A stretch of 64,000 nucleotides of DNA from Embiotoca jacksoni (taxonomy: Eukaryota; Chordata; Actinopteri; Embiotocidae): contig JAKOON010000102.1 of assembly GCA_022577435.1 (NCBI GenBank), positions 438,001 to 502,000 on the forward strand, given 5' to 3'. Below, one piece after another: positions 47,280 through 58,052 of this stretch. The notes below the pieces were generated by a model. The model saw only the letters and a list, made by a program, of their open reading frames with translations, did no database searches and was not told the origin of the DNA. Positions within the stretch are counted from its first letter, which is position 1. Each line of letters begins with the position of its first letter. The position numbers were made by a program, and so were the translations under genes.

Positions 47280-47720
47280 GGCTTTTAAAGGTCCCGTATG
47301 GTACAAATTTAAATTTTCATTTGTTTCTTTTTTTTAATTATTATTATAAAGCAGGTCTACATGCTTTATAAATACAGTGAAGATGTTAAAACGCTCAGTC
47401 CACGGAGAAAGGCACTCTACCGTTTGGACTTCTGTAAGTTTGTGATGTCACAAACGCACACTCGTGTCATATGTCCACCTTCAGCATGGCCCACTGTCCA
47501 ACCTTTTATGTGGATTAAAACACAGCAGTAATTCTGTTGTAAAGATAGCAAGCTACAACACTTGAAGAAAACCTGTGGTTGGCCTGGGTGTGTGTCACTC
47601 AGAAAAGAGTCAGCCAATCAGAAGAGCGGGTCCCTCATATCAATGCTCCTTAAAGAAACAGACACAAAATAGCCCGTACTCGGTAGAGCTAGAGAGGAGC
47701 GATAAAACAATATTCAGGTG
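47280..47720 (+). repeat. Dispersed teleost repeat next to slc35f6 3' end
   Basis: Starts 'tttaaaggtcccgtatggta' and later has 'ggtctacatgctttataaat', 'gtgatgtcacaaac' and 'cagccaatcagaagagcggg'. These match, in order, a common teleost repeat that begins 'aaaggtcccatatt' and ends past a 'ccaatcagaagag' block. It probably lies within the slc35f6 3' UTR or just after it. Confidence 0.65.
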
Positions 47721-47884
47721 ATTTTTGGTACTTAAAACCACAAAAGTAGGGATATCAATACTGGAAATTAAACAAAGAAATGATCAAATATGGATGTTTT
47801 AAGCAGAAGTTTAAAAAAAAAATGTAAAAGTGCCATTTGCTTTTTTGCTGAGCGTTAGATGATTGATGTGACTGTCATACACTG

Positions 47885-48115
47885 CAAGTAGACCTAATAT
47901 GAAGCTGGAGACGCTTAGCTGAGCACAAAGACCTGAGACGGGAGGAAACAGCCACTGTGGATCTGTCCAAATGCAACAAAGTCTGCCAAGCTGGGAAACT
48001 CCACCACATAACCAGCAGGTCTTTATGCTAATCTAAGGAAACCTGTTGGTTCCAACTATATATTTACTGTACAGACATGAGGTTGTTATCAATCTTCTTA
48101 AGCTCTAAGAAGATT
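47885..48115. repeat. Dispersed teleost repeat
   Basis: Ordered words: 'agacctgagacgggaggaaa', 'cagccactgtggatctgtcc', 'ggtctttatgctaatctaag', 'ctatatatttactgtacaga' and 'catgaggttgttatcaatct'. This is the order of an abundant teleost repeat with 'atgctaagctaagctaa' and 'atcaatcttctcatctaact' cores. It is diverged. Confidence 0.65.
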
Positions 48116-48732
48116 TTATCTAAAAAAAATTTTTTTAAAAAGTGGAACTATTTGATCAAAATAGCAGATGGTGAAGAGAGCAGCCTGGAGAAGCTTTTAT
48201 ATGACAATATGGATTTTTAAGGGATTCCTTTGATTTAAAGATGGTTTTTTTTTATAGTCGGTATAAGCGTTTACTTCCAACAACCCTCTTTCATGTGTTT
48301 GTTTTTGCTGACTTGTTTATATTATTTAGTGCAAAATCACTAAAGCACAGATATAAAAAAAAAAGACTTAACATGAGTTTTAGGTTTCTCCTAAATAGAT
48401 GGACCGATTATTACATTGTTTCTGACAATTATCAGAATTATTAAGTGGTCCTTTCTGCAAGTTTTATTTTAAGTTTTTTTTCATCTGAATAGATTTTATT
48501 TTTGAAAACATTGCTGACTGTGCAGTTTGATTGATTGTGCCAAAATGTTTTCATATGTACTGAATTTGTTGCCTTGTGCCGGCACTACAGAGTGTTGGTT
48601 CAACATTTCCTGTGTAATCCAACTGCAGAGCCAATCTCTTAATCTCAGTCTAGTTGTTTTCTGAATTTGTTTGTTTGAAATGTCTGTGTATTTGATCTCT
48701 GACCTGCAGTTTTATTTGTACAGATGGATATA

Positions 48733-50355
48733 CAGTGGGTACGGAAAGTATTCAGACCCCTTTAAATTTTTCACTCTTTGTTTTATTGCAGCCATTTGCT
48801 AAAATCAAAAAAAGTTCATTTTATTTCTCATTAATGTACACTCAGCACCCCATGTTGACAGAAAAAAACAGAAATGTAGAAATTTGTGCAAATTTATTAA
48901 AGAAAACCTGAAATATCACATGGTCATAAGTATTCAGACCCTTTGCTCAGTATTGAGTAGAAGCACCCTTTTGAGCTCGTACAGCCACGAGTCTTCTTGG
49001 GAATGATGCAACAAGCTTTTCACACCTGGATTTGGGGATCCTCTGCCATTCTTCCTTGCAGATCCTCTCCAGTTCCGTCAGGTTGGATGGTGAACGTTGG
49101 TGGACAGCCATTTTCAGGTCTCTCCAGAGATGCTCAATTGGGTTTAGGTCAGGGCTCTGGCTGGGCCAGTCAAGAATGGTCACAGAGTTGTTCTGAAGCC
49201 ACTCCTTTGTTATTTTAGCTGTGTGCTTCGGGTCATTGTCTTGTTGGAAGGTGAACCTTCGGCCCAGTCTGAGGTCCAGAGCACTCTGGAAGAGGTTTTC
49301 TTCCAGGATATCTCTGTACTTGGCCGCATTCATCTTTCCTTCAATTGCAACCAGTCGTCCTGTCCCTGCAGCTGAAAAACACCCCCATAGCATGATGCTG
49401 CCACCACCATGTTTCACTGTTGGGATTGTATTGGGCAGGTGATGAGCAGTGCCTGGTTTTCTCCACACATACCGCTGAGAATTAACGCCAACAAGTTCAA
49501 TCTTGGTCTCATCAGACCAGAGAATCTTATTTCTCATAGTCTGGGAGTCCTTCATGTGTTTTTTGGCAAACTCTATGCGGGCTTTCATATGTCTTGCACT
49601 GAGGAGAGGCTTCCGTCGGGCCACTCTGCCATAAAGCCCCGACTGGTGGAGGGCTGCAGTGATAGTTGACTTTGTGGAACTTTCTCCCATCTCCCTACTG
49701 CATCTCTGGAGCTCAGCCACAGTGATCTTTGGGTTCTTCTTTACCTCTCTCACCAAGGCTCTTCTCCCACGATTGCTCAGTTTGGCTGGACGGCCAGGTC
49801 TAGGAAGAGTTCTGGTCGTCCCAAACTTCTTCCATTTAAGGATTATGGAGGCCACTGTGCTCTTAGGAACCTTGAGTGCTGCAGAAATTATTTTGTAACC
49901 TCGGCCAGATCTGTGCCTTGCCACAATTCTGTCTCTGAGCTCCTTGGACAGTTCCTTCGACCTCATGATTCTCATTTGCTCTGACATGCACTGTGAGCTG
50001 TAAGGTCTTATATAGACAGGTGTGTGCCTTTCCTAATCAAGTCCAATCAGTTTAATTAAACACAGCTGGACTCCAATGAAGGAGTAGAACCATCTCAAGG
50101 AGGATCAGAAGAAATGGACAGCATGTGAGTTAAATATGAGTGTCACAGCAAAGGGTCTGAATACTTATGACCATGTGATATTTCAGTTTTTCTTTTTTAA
50201 TAAATTTGCACAAATTTCTACATTTCTGTTTTTTTCTGTCAAGATGGGGTGCTGAGTGTACATTAATGAGAAATAAAATGAACTTTTTTGATTTTAGCAA
50301 ATGGCTGCAAAGAGTGAAAAATGTAAAGGGGTCTGAATACTTTCCGTACCCACTG
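48733..50355 (-). mobile_element. Complete Tc1/mariner element, 1623 bp
   Basis: The ends cagtgggtacggaaagtatt and (inverted) aatactttccgtacccactg are flanked by TA duplications (48731-48732 and 50356-50357) within tata...tata. The terminal inverted repeats are long, about 48733-48947 and 50147-50355, and very similar over their length. Each arm has the motif gtattcagaccc at its outer and its inner end, the IR/DR organisation of Sleeping Beauty-like fish transposons. It encloses one intact transposase frame on the minus strand. The end sequence resembles the flatfish Passport/PPTN type, a resemblance recalled from memory and not searched. Confidence 0.96.
48947..49987 (-). CDS. Tc1-like DD34E transposase, uninterrupted
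   Basis: The open frame encodes 346 residues, the full length of the family, with the stop codon at the edge of the left inverted repeat. A likely start is the ninth codon (MRSKELSKEL), which matches the usual Tc1 N terminus; the upstream MSEQMRI extension may not be used. Parts in order: a paired-type DNA-binding domain with two helix-turn-helices (residues about 10-115), a GRPAKLS hinge near 65-71, then the catalytic domain with LWSDETKIEL (first Asp), a glycine-rich KHGGGSIMLWGCF block, FQQDNDPKHTAK (second Asp) and SPDLNPIEHLW (Glu). All three catalytic residues and the family hallmarks are present. It would excise and integrate the element at TA sites. Whether it is expressed or active cannot be seen. 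Confidence 0.95.
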   Translation of the reverse strand: MSEQMRIMRSKELSKELRDRIVARHRSGRGYKIISAALKVPKSTVASIILKWKKFGTTRTLPRPGRPAKLSNRGRRALVREVKKNPKITVAELQRCSREMGESSTKSTITAALHQSGLYGRVARRKPLLSARHMKARIEFAKKHMKDSQTMRNKILWSDETKIELVGVNSQRYVWRKPGTAHHLPNTIPTVKHGGGSIMLWGCFSAAGTGRLVAIEGKMNAAKYRDILEENLFQSALDLRLGRRFTFQQDNDPKHTAKITKEWLQNNSVTILDWPSQSPDLNPIEHLWRDLKMAVHQRSPSNLTELERICKEEWQRIPKSRCEKLVASFPRRLVAVRAQKGASTQY

Positions 50356-52274
50356 TATATCAAGAGGTCAGAGCTCCACACCAAGTGGTTTTCCAATTGT
50401 AAATTCTGCTTCTCTGTTTGGTTATTCAGGGAATCGGCTGTAATGTACAGTTAGAAAAAGGGAACCCTCATTAAATCACAACTGTTAAATGTTGTAAAGG
50501 CATTTATACTCATTCATGGGCAAAAAACTAAATTTAATAGATTTGATCAAATGAAATGCAAAGATAAAGAGACTGAAAATGTCAGATATTCTCTAATCGC
50601 AACTACTAAAATGGGAAGATTTACTGTTCTTCTGTGTTTTATATCATTTTAAAAGACACCTTGGCTTTTGTTTAGGGAAAATTTAGACTTTTGTTACTTT
50701 TTCATCACAACTTTGTCTGACAATGAAGTTAAGAAAAGTGTCAGTAAAAGGGTTGAATGTCACCAACACCAGCAGCTGACACCTGCTTTCACTTCCTGAG
50801 TCAAGCCGAATACCCCCCTAAAGACCATTTTTACTCTTTAATGGAGGTCGAAGGTTAAACCCGGGAGTCCCCGGAGATCTGTACACGACCCGGTCCGGCT
50901 TCATGGAACACGTTGAAGGGAAATGTGACCACTCACTTATGGATTCATGTTAATTAACCGTATGAACATAGTGTTTTGAAGAATCATTGTAATGGCAGAT
51001 TTTTGTTTTTGATTACCCTGAATTTAATTCTAACTTTAAACATCACAAGTTCCTAACCCCAACCTAAACCTATTCAAACCCTGAAACCAAGTTTTAACTC
51101 TCAAATTCCCCTTAAAAGTTGGGAAGACCGGCCTGGATGTCCTCACAGCGCAGAAATGTCCTCACGGCAGGTTTTTGTTTTGTTTTTGTTTTTGTTTTTT
51201 TTAAATCAAAATTTGATCTACATAAAAATAGAAAGATGTGCTCAAACACACACACACACACTGCAGACCAGCGTTGCCTCAGGCTCGGCCGCTAGATGGC
51301 AGCGTTTTGCTACAAATCGGAGGCCACTTTTCTCGTTTGGCTGGTTTTGGTTATGAGCCGCTTCCTTTGTCAGTGCACTGAGAAAATAAACATGACATAA
51401 CACTGTTGTCTGCGATGCAGTAACACTTGGGTCAGAAAAGAAAAGAACTCCTTTAAAATAGATTATAAACAGTCACGAGCTTAAAAAGAATAATCGTGAT
51501 GCACACCATCAGCAACCCTCGATAATAAACCGGCTGCAATGAAACTTATCTTCACGTTTTATTGAGTTTATAGGAGATATTTTTTTCTTTTGACGAGCAT
51601 TTTGTTTCAAAAGTTAAGACGTTGGTTTTTTTTTTTATTCTTATTAAAAACTAAATTGTTTTGCAACAAAAAATTGTTTTGCCAGTTTCACAAAGCAGCA
51701 AATCTATTTTGAGGGGAGACGTGTTTACAGCTCATCTATAGACAGCTGGATTAGGAACTACAACTTCCGACATTTAAAAATAAAAAGCACACAAAAACCC
51801 CTGAGCAGCAGCAGCTCCAGAAGACGCTCATGGGACAGCGTGGAAAAAAAACTTTCCCAGTAGCAGTTTTCTGGACAAGCTTGTCCTGATGCGATCAGTG
51901 TGTCCTCCCCTGAGACAAACTGATCCCAAACCCAACGCAAAAACAAAACCATAGATGTAGACAGACTCCTCTAATTTTGTTCAATTTTAATTCATTTATT
52001 CTAATTACCCTCTCACTCTATTTATACGACTATGTAGCCTACATAGAATAATTATAAAAAATAAATCTCCAAATGTAATCTGTTGAAACACTCCAACAAA
52101 CTTGAATCAGCCTTTGTGGCTGTTTGGAGTTTGTCTGATGAATGATGTTTCCACCGGTGTTAAACCGACGTGACGCGGAGCTGCTCTGCGTCAGTGCAGC
52201 CGCACAAACATCGCTGCACGACGTCGTATTAAATCTGCGAGCTCACAAATGATCGTTAGTGTGTCTATTTTGGC

Positions 52275-52348
52275 ACCCCCCCCCCCCCCCCCCAATTAAA
52301 CTAAACCAAACTGCCTTTTTTATCAAGTGAAAGCGATTTTTCCAGATA

Positions 52349-52376
<28 letters not shown>
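52275..52376. repeat. Poly-C (19) and poly-T (26) runs
   Basis: C19 at 52275-52293 and T26 at 52351-52376, separated by 57 bp of ordinary sequence. Homopolymer lengths are unreliable in assemblies. Confidence 0.95.
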
Positions 52377-52381
<5 letters not shown>

Positions 52382-53754
52382 TAATTGTATTATCACCTTC
52401 ATTTTCTCGGCCTGTGATGGCTGGAATCTCCTCCATTATTGTGATAAAAGCGGCGTCAAGTGTAATTTAGACGCTGCCTCCTATTTCGGGCTGAAATACG
52501 CGATGTTGCGTCTCTAATGGTTTATGCTCCTCGTGGCATCGCAGCAGCAGCAGTGGGCCTAATGGTTTGTTATTATGACCTGTTGTGTTTCTATCAGTCT
52601 CCCCTGCAGTATTCAGCTCAGACAGTCATTCTCTGCTTAAAGAGCGCGTATTGATTTAACTGTGTCCGTTTGCACACTGGAGCTGCAGAGAGGCCTGATC
52701 CTCCAACAAGAGGCGACTTTAATCTGCTTCAATGTAAACAGATGGCTTTGCTCAACAGCACCGCGTCACCATCATATTTAAAAGCTTCCATTAAAGCAGC
52801 TCCTCAGGTTGTTTACAGCAAAGGGCAGGCTGTACTGAGTGGGATTAGTCTACCACTCCAATGTTGAGCTAGTGACCTCTTAATGTTTCAGATCTGAATG
52901 TACAGAGCAAAGAGTGAAACCCTGCTACCACAAAAGGAAGCATTAATGGGATTCATTTTCCTCAGTCAATCTCACATTTGGATACAGTGCATTCAACTTC
53001 AAAAGGTTCCTGTCATATTTGACCATGTTTTGAAGTTGAGTTATTGTCAGTAGGCACAGAGGAGCACCAAGTCAAGAAATGCAATCATTGACCTCTGAGC
53101 TGGCAAATCAATAGTTTAAAAAAATTAAAAAATAAATAATAATAATAATAATAATTTTGTAGCCTAAAGCAGAGATGTGACCAACTGCAGCGTGTGAATA
53201 TCGAAATCCTTGAATTCTAAGTTCATGTCAGTTTTTTATTTCAGCTTTATGAATTATGGAGGTCGTATTTTCTGTCTCCATATTTCAATAAGAACTGAGA
53301 TCATATACTAATGTGTAAGCAGAAATACCACTGAGCCAAATGTATAGTTCATATTATAACTGCAACAACCACTTATTGCAGCTCTGCTCAAGATAAAAAC
53401 TACATTTGTTGAAATCAGAACAAGAGAGAGCGTTTAGTCACTGGGGGGAGCTGCTCGTACATTTAAAGCCTTCACATGCTCAATAATGTTTCACATGATA
53501 TCTCTGGGAATTATCACTATATGTTTAACCTCGATCCCTCATCACCGGTTGATAAAAAAGTGATATTTATTTAACATTTAATGTCCTGAAAAAAGACACC
53601 AGATGCTGAGGCCGACCCCAAACCATTGAACTTATTGAATATGTTACTGGGTGTGCATTTTGACAACATACAGAAGAGACTTTTACATAATTTATTGTAA
53701 CTTTCATGATTCATTTGAATATTTGTGATCACAAACAGCTCATCCAGAATCACA

Positions 53755-54130
53755 CGTAGAAATGTACTATAAGTACATTAACTTAAGATGTATTTAGGCA
53801 TAATTTAAGTACCTATTTATTACCTTTATGCAGCTTTATACTGTACAACATTCTTATCTTAAGTTACTTATTCTGCTTTGTTATCCAACATACATCTTAC
53901 TTTAAAGTTAGTATAAAATATGGTGGATTTTTATAACTTAAATTTTGCCTATAGGCCAATACAGTACAATGAGCTCAACCTTCGCAACAACAAAATTCAA
54001 CTTATAAATGATTAATGCATAAATATGTTAAGATAATAAATGATCTAATGCTGCATAATGAGTACCTCTGAACACATAGTGGTACTGCTACTCTTCCTGG
54101 AGTAAAGGATGTAAATACTTGTTCCACTGT
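53755..54130. repeat. Dispersed repeat of the 'tacttgag' type
   Basis: Words such as 'agtacattaacttaagatg', 'ataatttaagtacctattta', 'tcttaagttacttattctgc', 'gagtaaaggatgtaaatact' and 'tgttccactgttgtccag' recur. This matches the same teleost family as the copies near 14845, 55050 and 63340. Confidence 0.5.
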
Positions 54131-55049
54131 TGTCCAGAATACCGTTTAATGTCATGAAAGATTTGTGTAATTTTATTTAAAATTTTATTTCTAAGAACAT
54201 ACAGCCAGTCATGTATCATTATAAACATCACAGAAGATCACAGAAACGGGCAGTCGCTGTCAGACCTTGACATTCGACCTTTTACATGCTTACAAATTAA
54301 AAATGATTCTAGTTCATCTCAACCTCGGAGAGGGTTCATCGTCTGAAATATGCTGGTTGTGTTCAGGGTCACATAAACGGGACAGTCTTGTTTTGAATTG
54401 ACTTTAGACATATCCCTCAGTTCTTTTTTTCTCTCTGTGGAAATGATGGCACCGTGCCATACAGAAGGCTGTGTACAATGGCCCAGGTCCCATTAAATCT
54501 GCGAAAGTTCCTTCCTGAGGCAAACATTGCCAGAAATAGTAATCTTGGCCTGAGCTGGAGTCTTACAAGAGGGGAGCAATAATTCTCGGCGTAATAATGG
54601 AAATCGTTTAATTCTGTCCAGCAGCATGTGATCCAGCAGAGCTACAGTCCGAGGTGCTCATTCAGTTTTCCTCAGCCTGATAAGACTTCCTGAAAAACAC
54701 ACAGCGCGCAATCAGGCGACAACAATAGGCTCCGTCAGATGCTTTAAACTCCAGGTAGCGAGCGGTGCACAATTGCACGGCTTTGTTTTCATCCACAGTG
54801 ACTCATAAACGCTTTGACATTTTGTTTTCATGTGGTTTGTTTAGGCTTTGATTGGCTTCACCGCCGAGTGTATGGACTTAAAGTAGAGCTGCTGCCTCCT
54901 CTGAGTCAATTACTGAGCATCCATTCGAGTTTTATTTCACAAAGGCATTTAATCATTTATTTTAATAGGGAGGGAGCTGTTAGTCATTAATGGAAAATAA
55001 TCATCATATTTCTTGCCCCATTCTGTAGTAAACTCTATATTTTTAGAGA

Positions 55050-55150
55050 TTGTAGCAGTGATGGAAGAAAAAGTACCAGTAGAACAATGTAAAACTGTTT
55101 AAAAGTCCTGCATTCAAATATGCATTAGTATCAAACTTTAAGTAAACTCA
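55050..55150. repeat. Fragment of the 'tacttgag' dispersed repeat
   Basis: 'gcagtgatggaagaaaaagt', 'accagtagaacaatgtaaaa' and 'aaaagtcctgcattcaaata' correspond to the 'agtggtggaaagtaac ... aaaagtcctgcattcaaa' part of the family. Confidence 0.55.
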
Positions 55151-55255
55151 CTCCAAAAAAACACAACCTTTCCCTGACATTATTATCATATATGGTGATA
55201 TTGGAGGAGTGAAGTTGCAATACTGGTTGAAGGTTCAAGAATTTTATAAACAGTT

Positions 55256-55556
55256 CAGTTGAGGGGTTCTCAGTCTGGAGGGGTTGAGGCCCTCCAAAGG
55301 GTCACAACATAATGACCTGAGGGATCTGGAATAAAAATAATAATAATACAACTTTTGTGATATTAATTTTTGTTTATTAATTCAAATCTTTTTATCTTTT
55401 AAAATATATATATTTTTTTTTTAATTAAAAAAAATAAAAAATAAAAAAAAACTTGTATCTTTTTTAGGCCTAAAATAGATTTTTAAATAGAAGCACATGA
55501 GAAGTTTAGACAAGGACTTTTTGTATGAGGTGCCAAAAAAGTTTGGAAGCCATGTG
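55256..55556. mobile_element. Probable degraded hAT-type MITE
   Basis: The left part 'ttgaggggttctcagtctgg aggggttgaggccctc', with a following 'gggtcacaacataatgacct gagggatc', and the right part 'gccaaaaaagtttggaagcc' resemble the ends of a widespread teleost hAT MITE (gg-ttctcaa...gggtcgc... and ...aaagtttgggaacca). The termini are eroded and no clean 8-bp duplication was found. Confidence 0.45.
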
Positions 55557-57745
55557 TTAACAACGTGCTGTAATTTATAATATTATCACACATTTCTTTA
55601 ATGTGAACTCTTTATCTGCAAACAAAGTTGACTAGCTGAAGAATAATTGTAAATCTGATATAAAAGTATTAAGTATAGCGTAAAAAAAAAAAATCTCAAA
55701 AATTCTACTGAAGAACCTCTTGGAGTCATAAAATCCTGAGATGACTAACACAGTAGGCCAGAGAGATATTCTGTCCAAACTACTTCAAAAAAAGAGAATC
55801 CTATTTTTTTTTAGACTGTCATCAACTGTGACTTTTCTTTTGTTTAATACAGATTCAAGTCTCTTATACGGTCCCTCATCCAGAGACAGACATCGCTGGC
55901 ACTGGCTGTAATCTCACCTGCCATCATTTATACAGCTCCACGGAGGACCGGCTCGGGAAGGGGGGAAATAAAGGGGAATAATAGTATCCAGCAGGGCTCT
56001 GGCAGAAAAAGTCCTATTTCCGTTTTTACGGGTGGTTTGTGGATCAAATGTGTAATTTTTAGAATATTCAATTTTCAAACCTGGACTTTTGAAATGGTTG
56101 TAATAATATGAAGCCAGAAGCAAGTTTAGGTTTTATACTTGCATGTGTTTAACACCCACTCACTCTAAGAACCCGTATTCAAAATCCAGCTCTGGGTGGA
56201 GAGGAATTTTAAATGCAGAGGCACAAAACGGTGTGCTAAAGAGAGATTGAGGAAATTGCAACACTTGTGCTCTTTTTACGTCTATAAATTCTCGATATTT
56301 TCTTCTCAGTGCCACATGGCACGCATTTCATATGAATTTGCACTATTTCTCATCATGATGTCAAAGCAGAAATGACCTTCTCAAAGCAGCAGTCTCTTTA
56401 AAATCTTTATTAGACTAATATTAACGGAACGGTTTCCATCCTCTCCCTGCGTCTCAGTCAGTGTAGTGCAGTCAGTGCGTAAAGGCTGATCTGAGGCCGG
56501 TTTGCTTCGACGCTTCCCACTGAAAAGCTCATCAGCACCTGAAATAACTCGAGGCGTGCTGCGCTGCTGCTACATCCTCTTCCCTGGATTGTTTTGACTG
56601 CATGATGGAGGGCAAATGTTAAATGTCATTTCTAATTTTAACCCGGAAAAGTGTCACTCGAAAACATCATGATAGCAGGCAGCCAGGGTCATCGGCCCTT
56701 CCGCCCGGCATGAATCAAGACGAAATGAACGCGGGGCGCTTCAGAAGCCATTGTTTCTACACATGCGAGAGAAAACATGCGATCGGAGGGTTTGAGGAAG
56801 GAGGAGGAGACCCAGACGAGGCACGACAGGGCGAAGGGGAAGAGAGACAGGGAGAGTTCATTTTAATTGACAGTTTAAAAAAATATAGAAGTATATGAAC
56901 TCACTCTCGTAAACAATATTATCAACGCTGATGTTATTATTAAAACGATGTGTCGTTTTAGGTCAACGAGGCCATCGAGGCCACGTTGCAGGATTTCTTT
57001 TTTATAAGGGCTATTTAAGTCGTTGATTATAAAATCGTATTGGCCCAGACCCAACGTGTGAATCTTGAGGGGCCTTGCGGATGAAGTATCGCCTCTGAAG
57101 TTAATTGTGTTTTCGTTTTCGAGGCGAATAGATTTCCTCTGTTTATTATGAGCATGAGGACGGATTTGCGTCACCGTGCAACTTGCAGGTTGAGATAAAG
57201 TTGCACAAATATTGAAAAAGGGAAGTTCTAACAGTCATTATAAAGTTTCCCCCCCTGCGCTCCGGAAGAAATAAGGATTTCTGCTGTATCCTAAAATACT
57301 AAAACAGGTTCTATTTCGGGCGGCAAATCTAGCAGGCACATCCGCTCATTTAACACGAATAACAGCCCATCAAAAACAGGATGAGTTGGAGCTAATAGAG
57401 CCTCTCCTGGGCCCGGCCTCAAAGGACATGTACAGTTTATTATTGAATATCTATTATAAGATTTATTTAGGTTACTGCGTGGCATTTTTCCAATTTTATT
57501 CTCTTTTATTATACGTTTTTTTGTGTTTAAAGCCGACGGATCAAAGGCTGTCTTTCATATATGTGTTATCCACTGTGTGTATAGTTAAGCCCTCATTCAT
57601 TTCCAATAAGAAGAGTTCAAATGAACATGAGAGTTCGTGTGTGTAATGGCTGTTTTTGTGTGCGGTGATATGGGTGAGGAGGAGCTTCTCTTTAAGTGAT
57701 CAATCCATCATCCCGGGATCAAAATTGCTCGAAGTGTCCCCTGGC

Positions 57746-57747
<2 letters not shown>

Positions 57748-57791
<44 letters not shown>
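57748..57791. repeat. (GT)n microsatellite upstream of hlx1
   Basis: About 22 uninterrupted GT units, ending some 260 bp before the hlx1 start codon. Alternating purine-pyrimidine DNA of this kind can adopt the Z form. Confidence 0.97.
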
Positions 57792-57795
<4 letters not shown>

Positions 57796-57844
57796 ACACC
57801 ATTTTCATTTGCAAGGGCGTGATGTGAGCAAATGCAAAACATCC

Positions 57845-57866
57845 ATTGGCCCAGAAAGCGACCAAT
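57845..57866 (+). promoter_or_regulatory. Two CCAAT boxes in the hlx1 proximal promoter
   Basis: Inverted CCAAT (attgg, 57845-57849) and direct CCAAT in accaatcagt (57862-57866) lie about 190-205 bp before the hlx1 ATG. The closely spaced pair on opposite strands fits an NF-Y-type promoter. No convincing TATA box is seen. The start site is not determined. Confidence 0.4.
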
Positions 57867-58052
57867 CAGTGTCAGCGGAGGAACTTCAGCGTGGAAGTTC
57901 AGGGTTCGGTTTTCAGAGTTGGGAGAGCGATTTTGGCACTTGCACAAAGAGGACGATCATCTCTCCTCCTAAAACTTTCCCCGTGCTGCTGTACATGCCT
58001 GTCCCTCCATACCTTCTTCTGAGAAACAATACGACGCGTTAGAGGCTCCGGG

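Larger units (their letters stand above)
47107..48730 (+). other. slc35f6 3' UTR and downstream DNA
   Basis: No canonical AATAAA is evident in the first 1.6 kb after the stop. ATTAAA variants lie near 47514 and 47767. Two dispersed repeats (listed separately) occupy much of it, so the true transcript end cannot be placed from sequence alone. Confidence 0.5.
50358..57650. other. Gene-free interval upstream of hlx1
   Basis: No recognisable exon. The left part holds homopolymer runs (C19 at 52275-52293, T26 at 52351-52376) and diverged dispersed repeats (separate entries). Several blocks look less AT-rich, lack repeats and are rich in TAAT/TTAT homeodomain-type words (about 52380-52640, 54460-54720, 56935-57180, 57290-57560). 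They are candidates for hlx1 enhancers, but conservation was not tested. Confidence 0.5.

Noticed and set aside
48997..49898. Several + strand frames of 73-86 codons
   Set aside because: Antisense shadows of the intact Tc1 transposase.
57656..58042. 128-codon frame just upstream of hlx1
   Set aside because: Runs through the (GT)n microsatellite and promoter region; no family resemblance.
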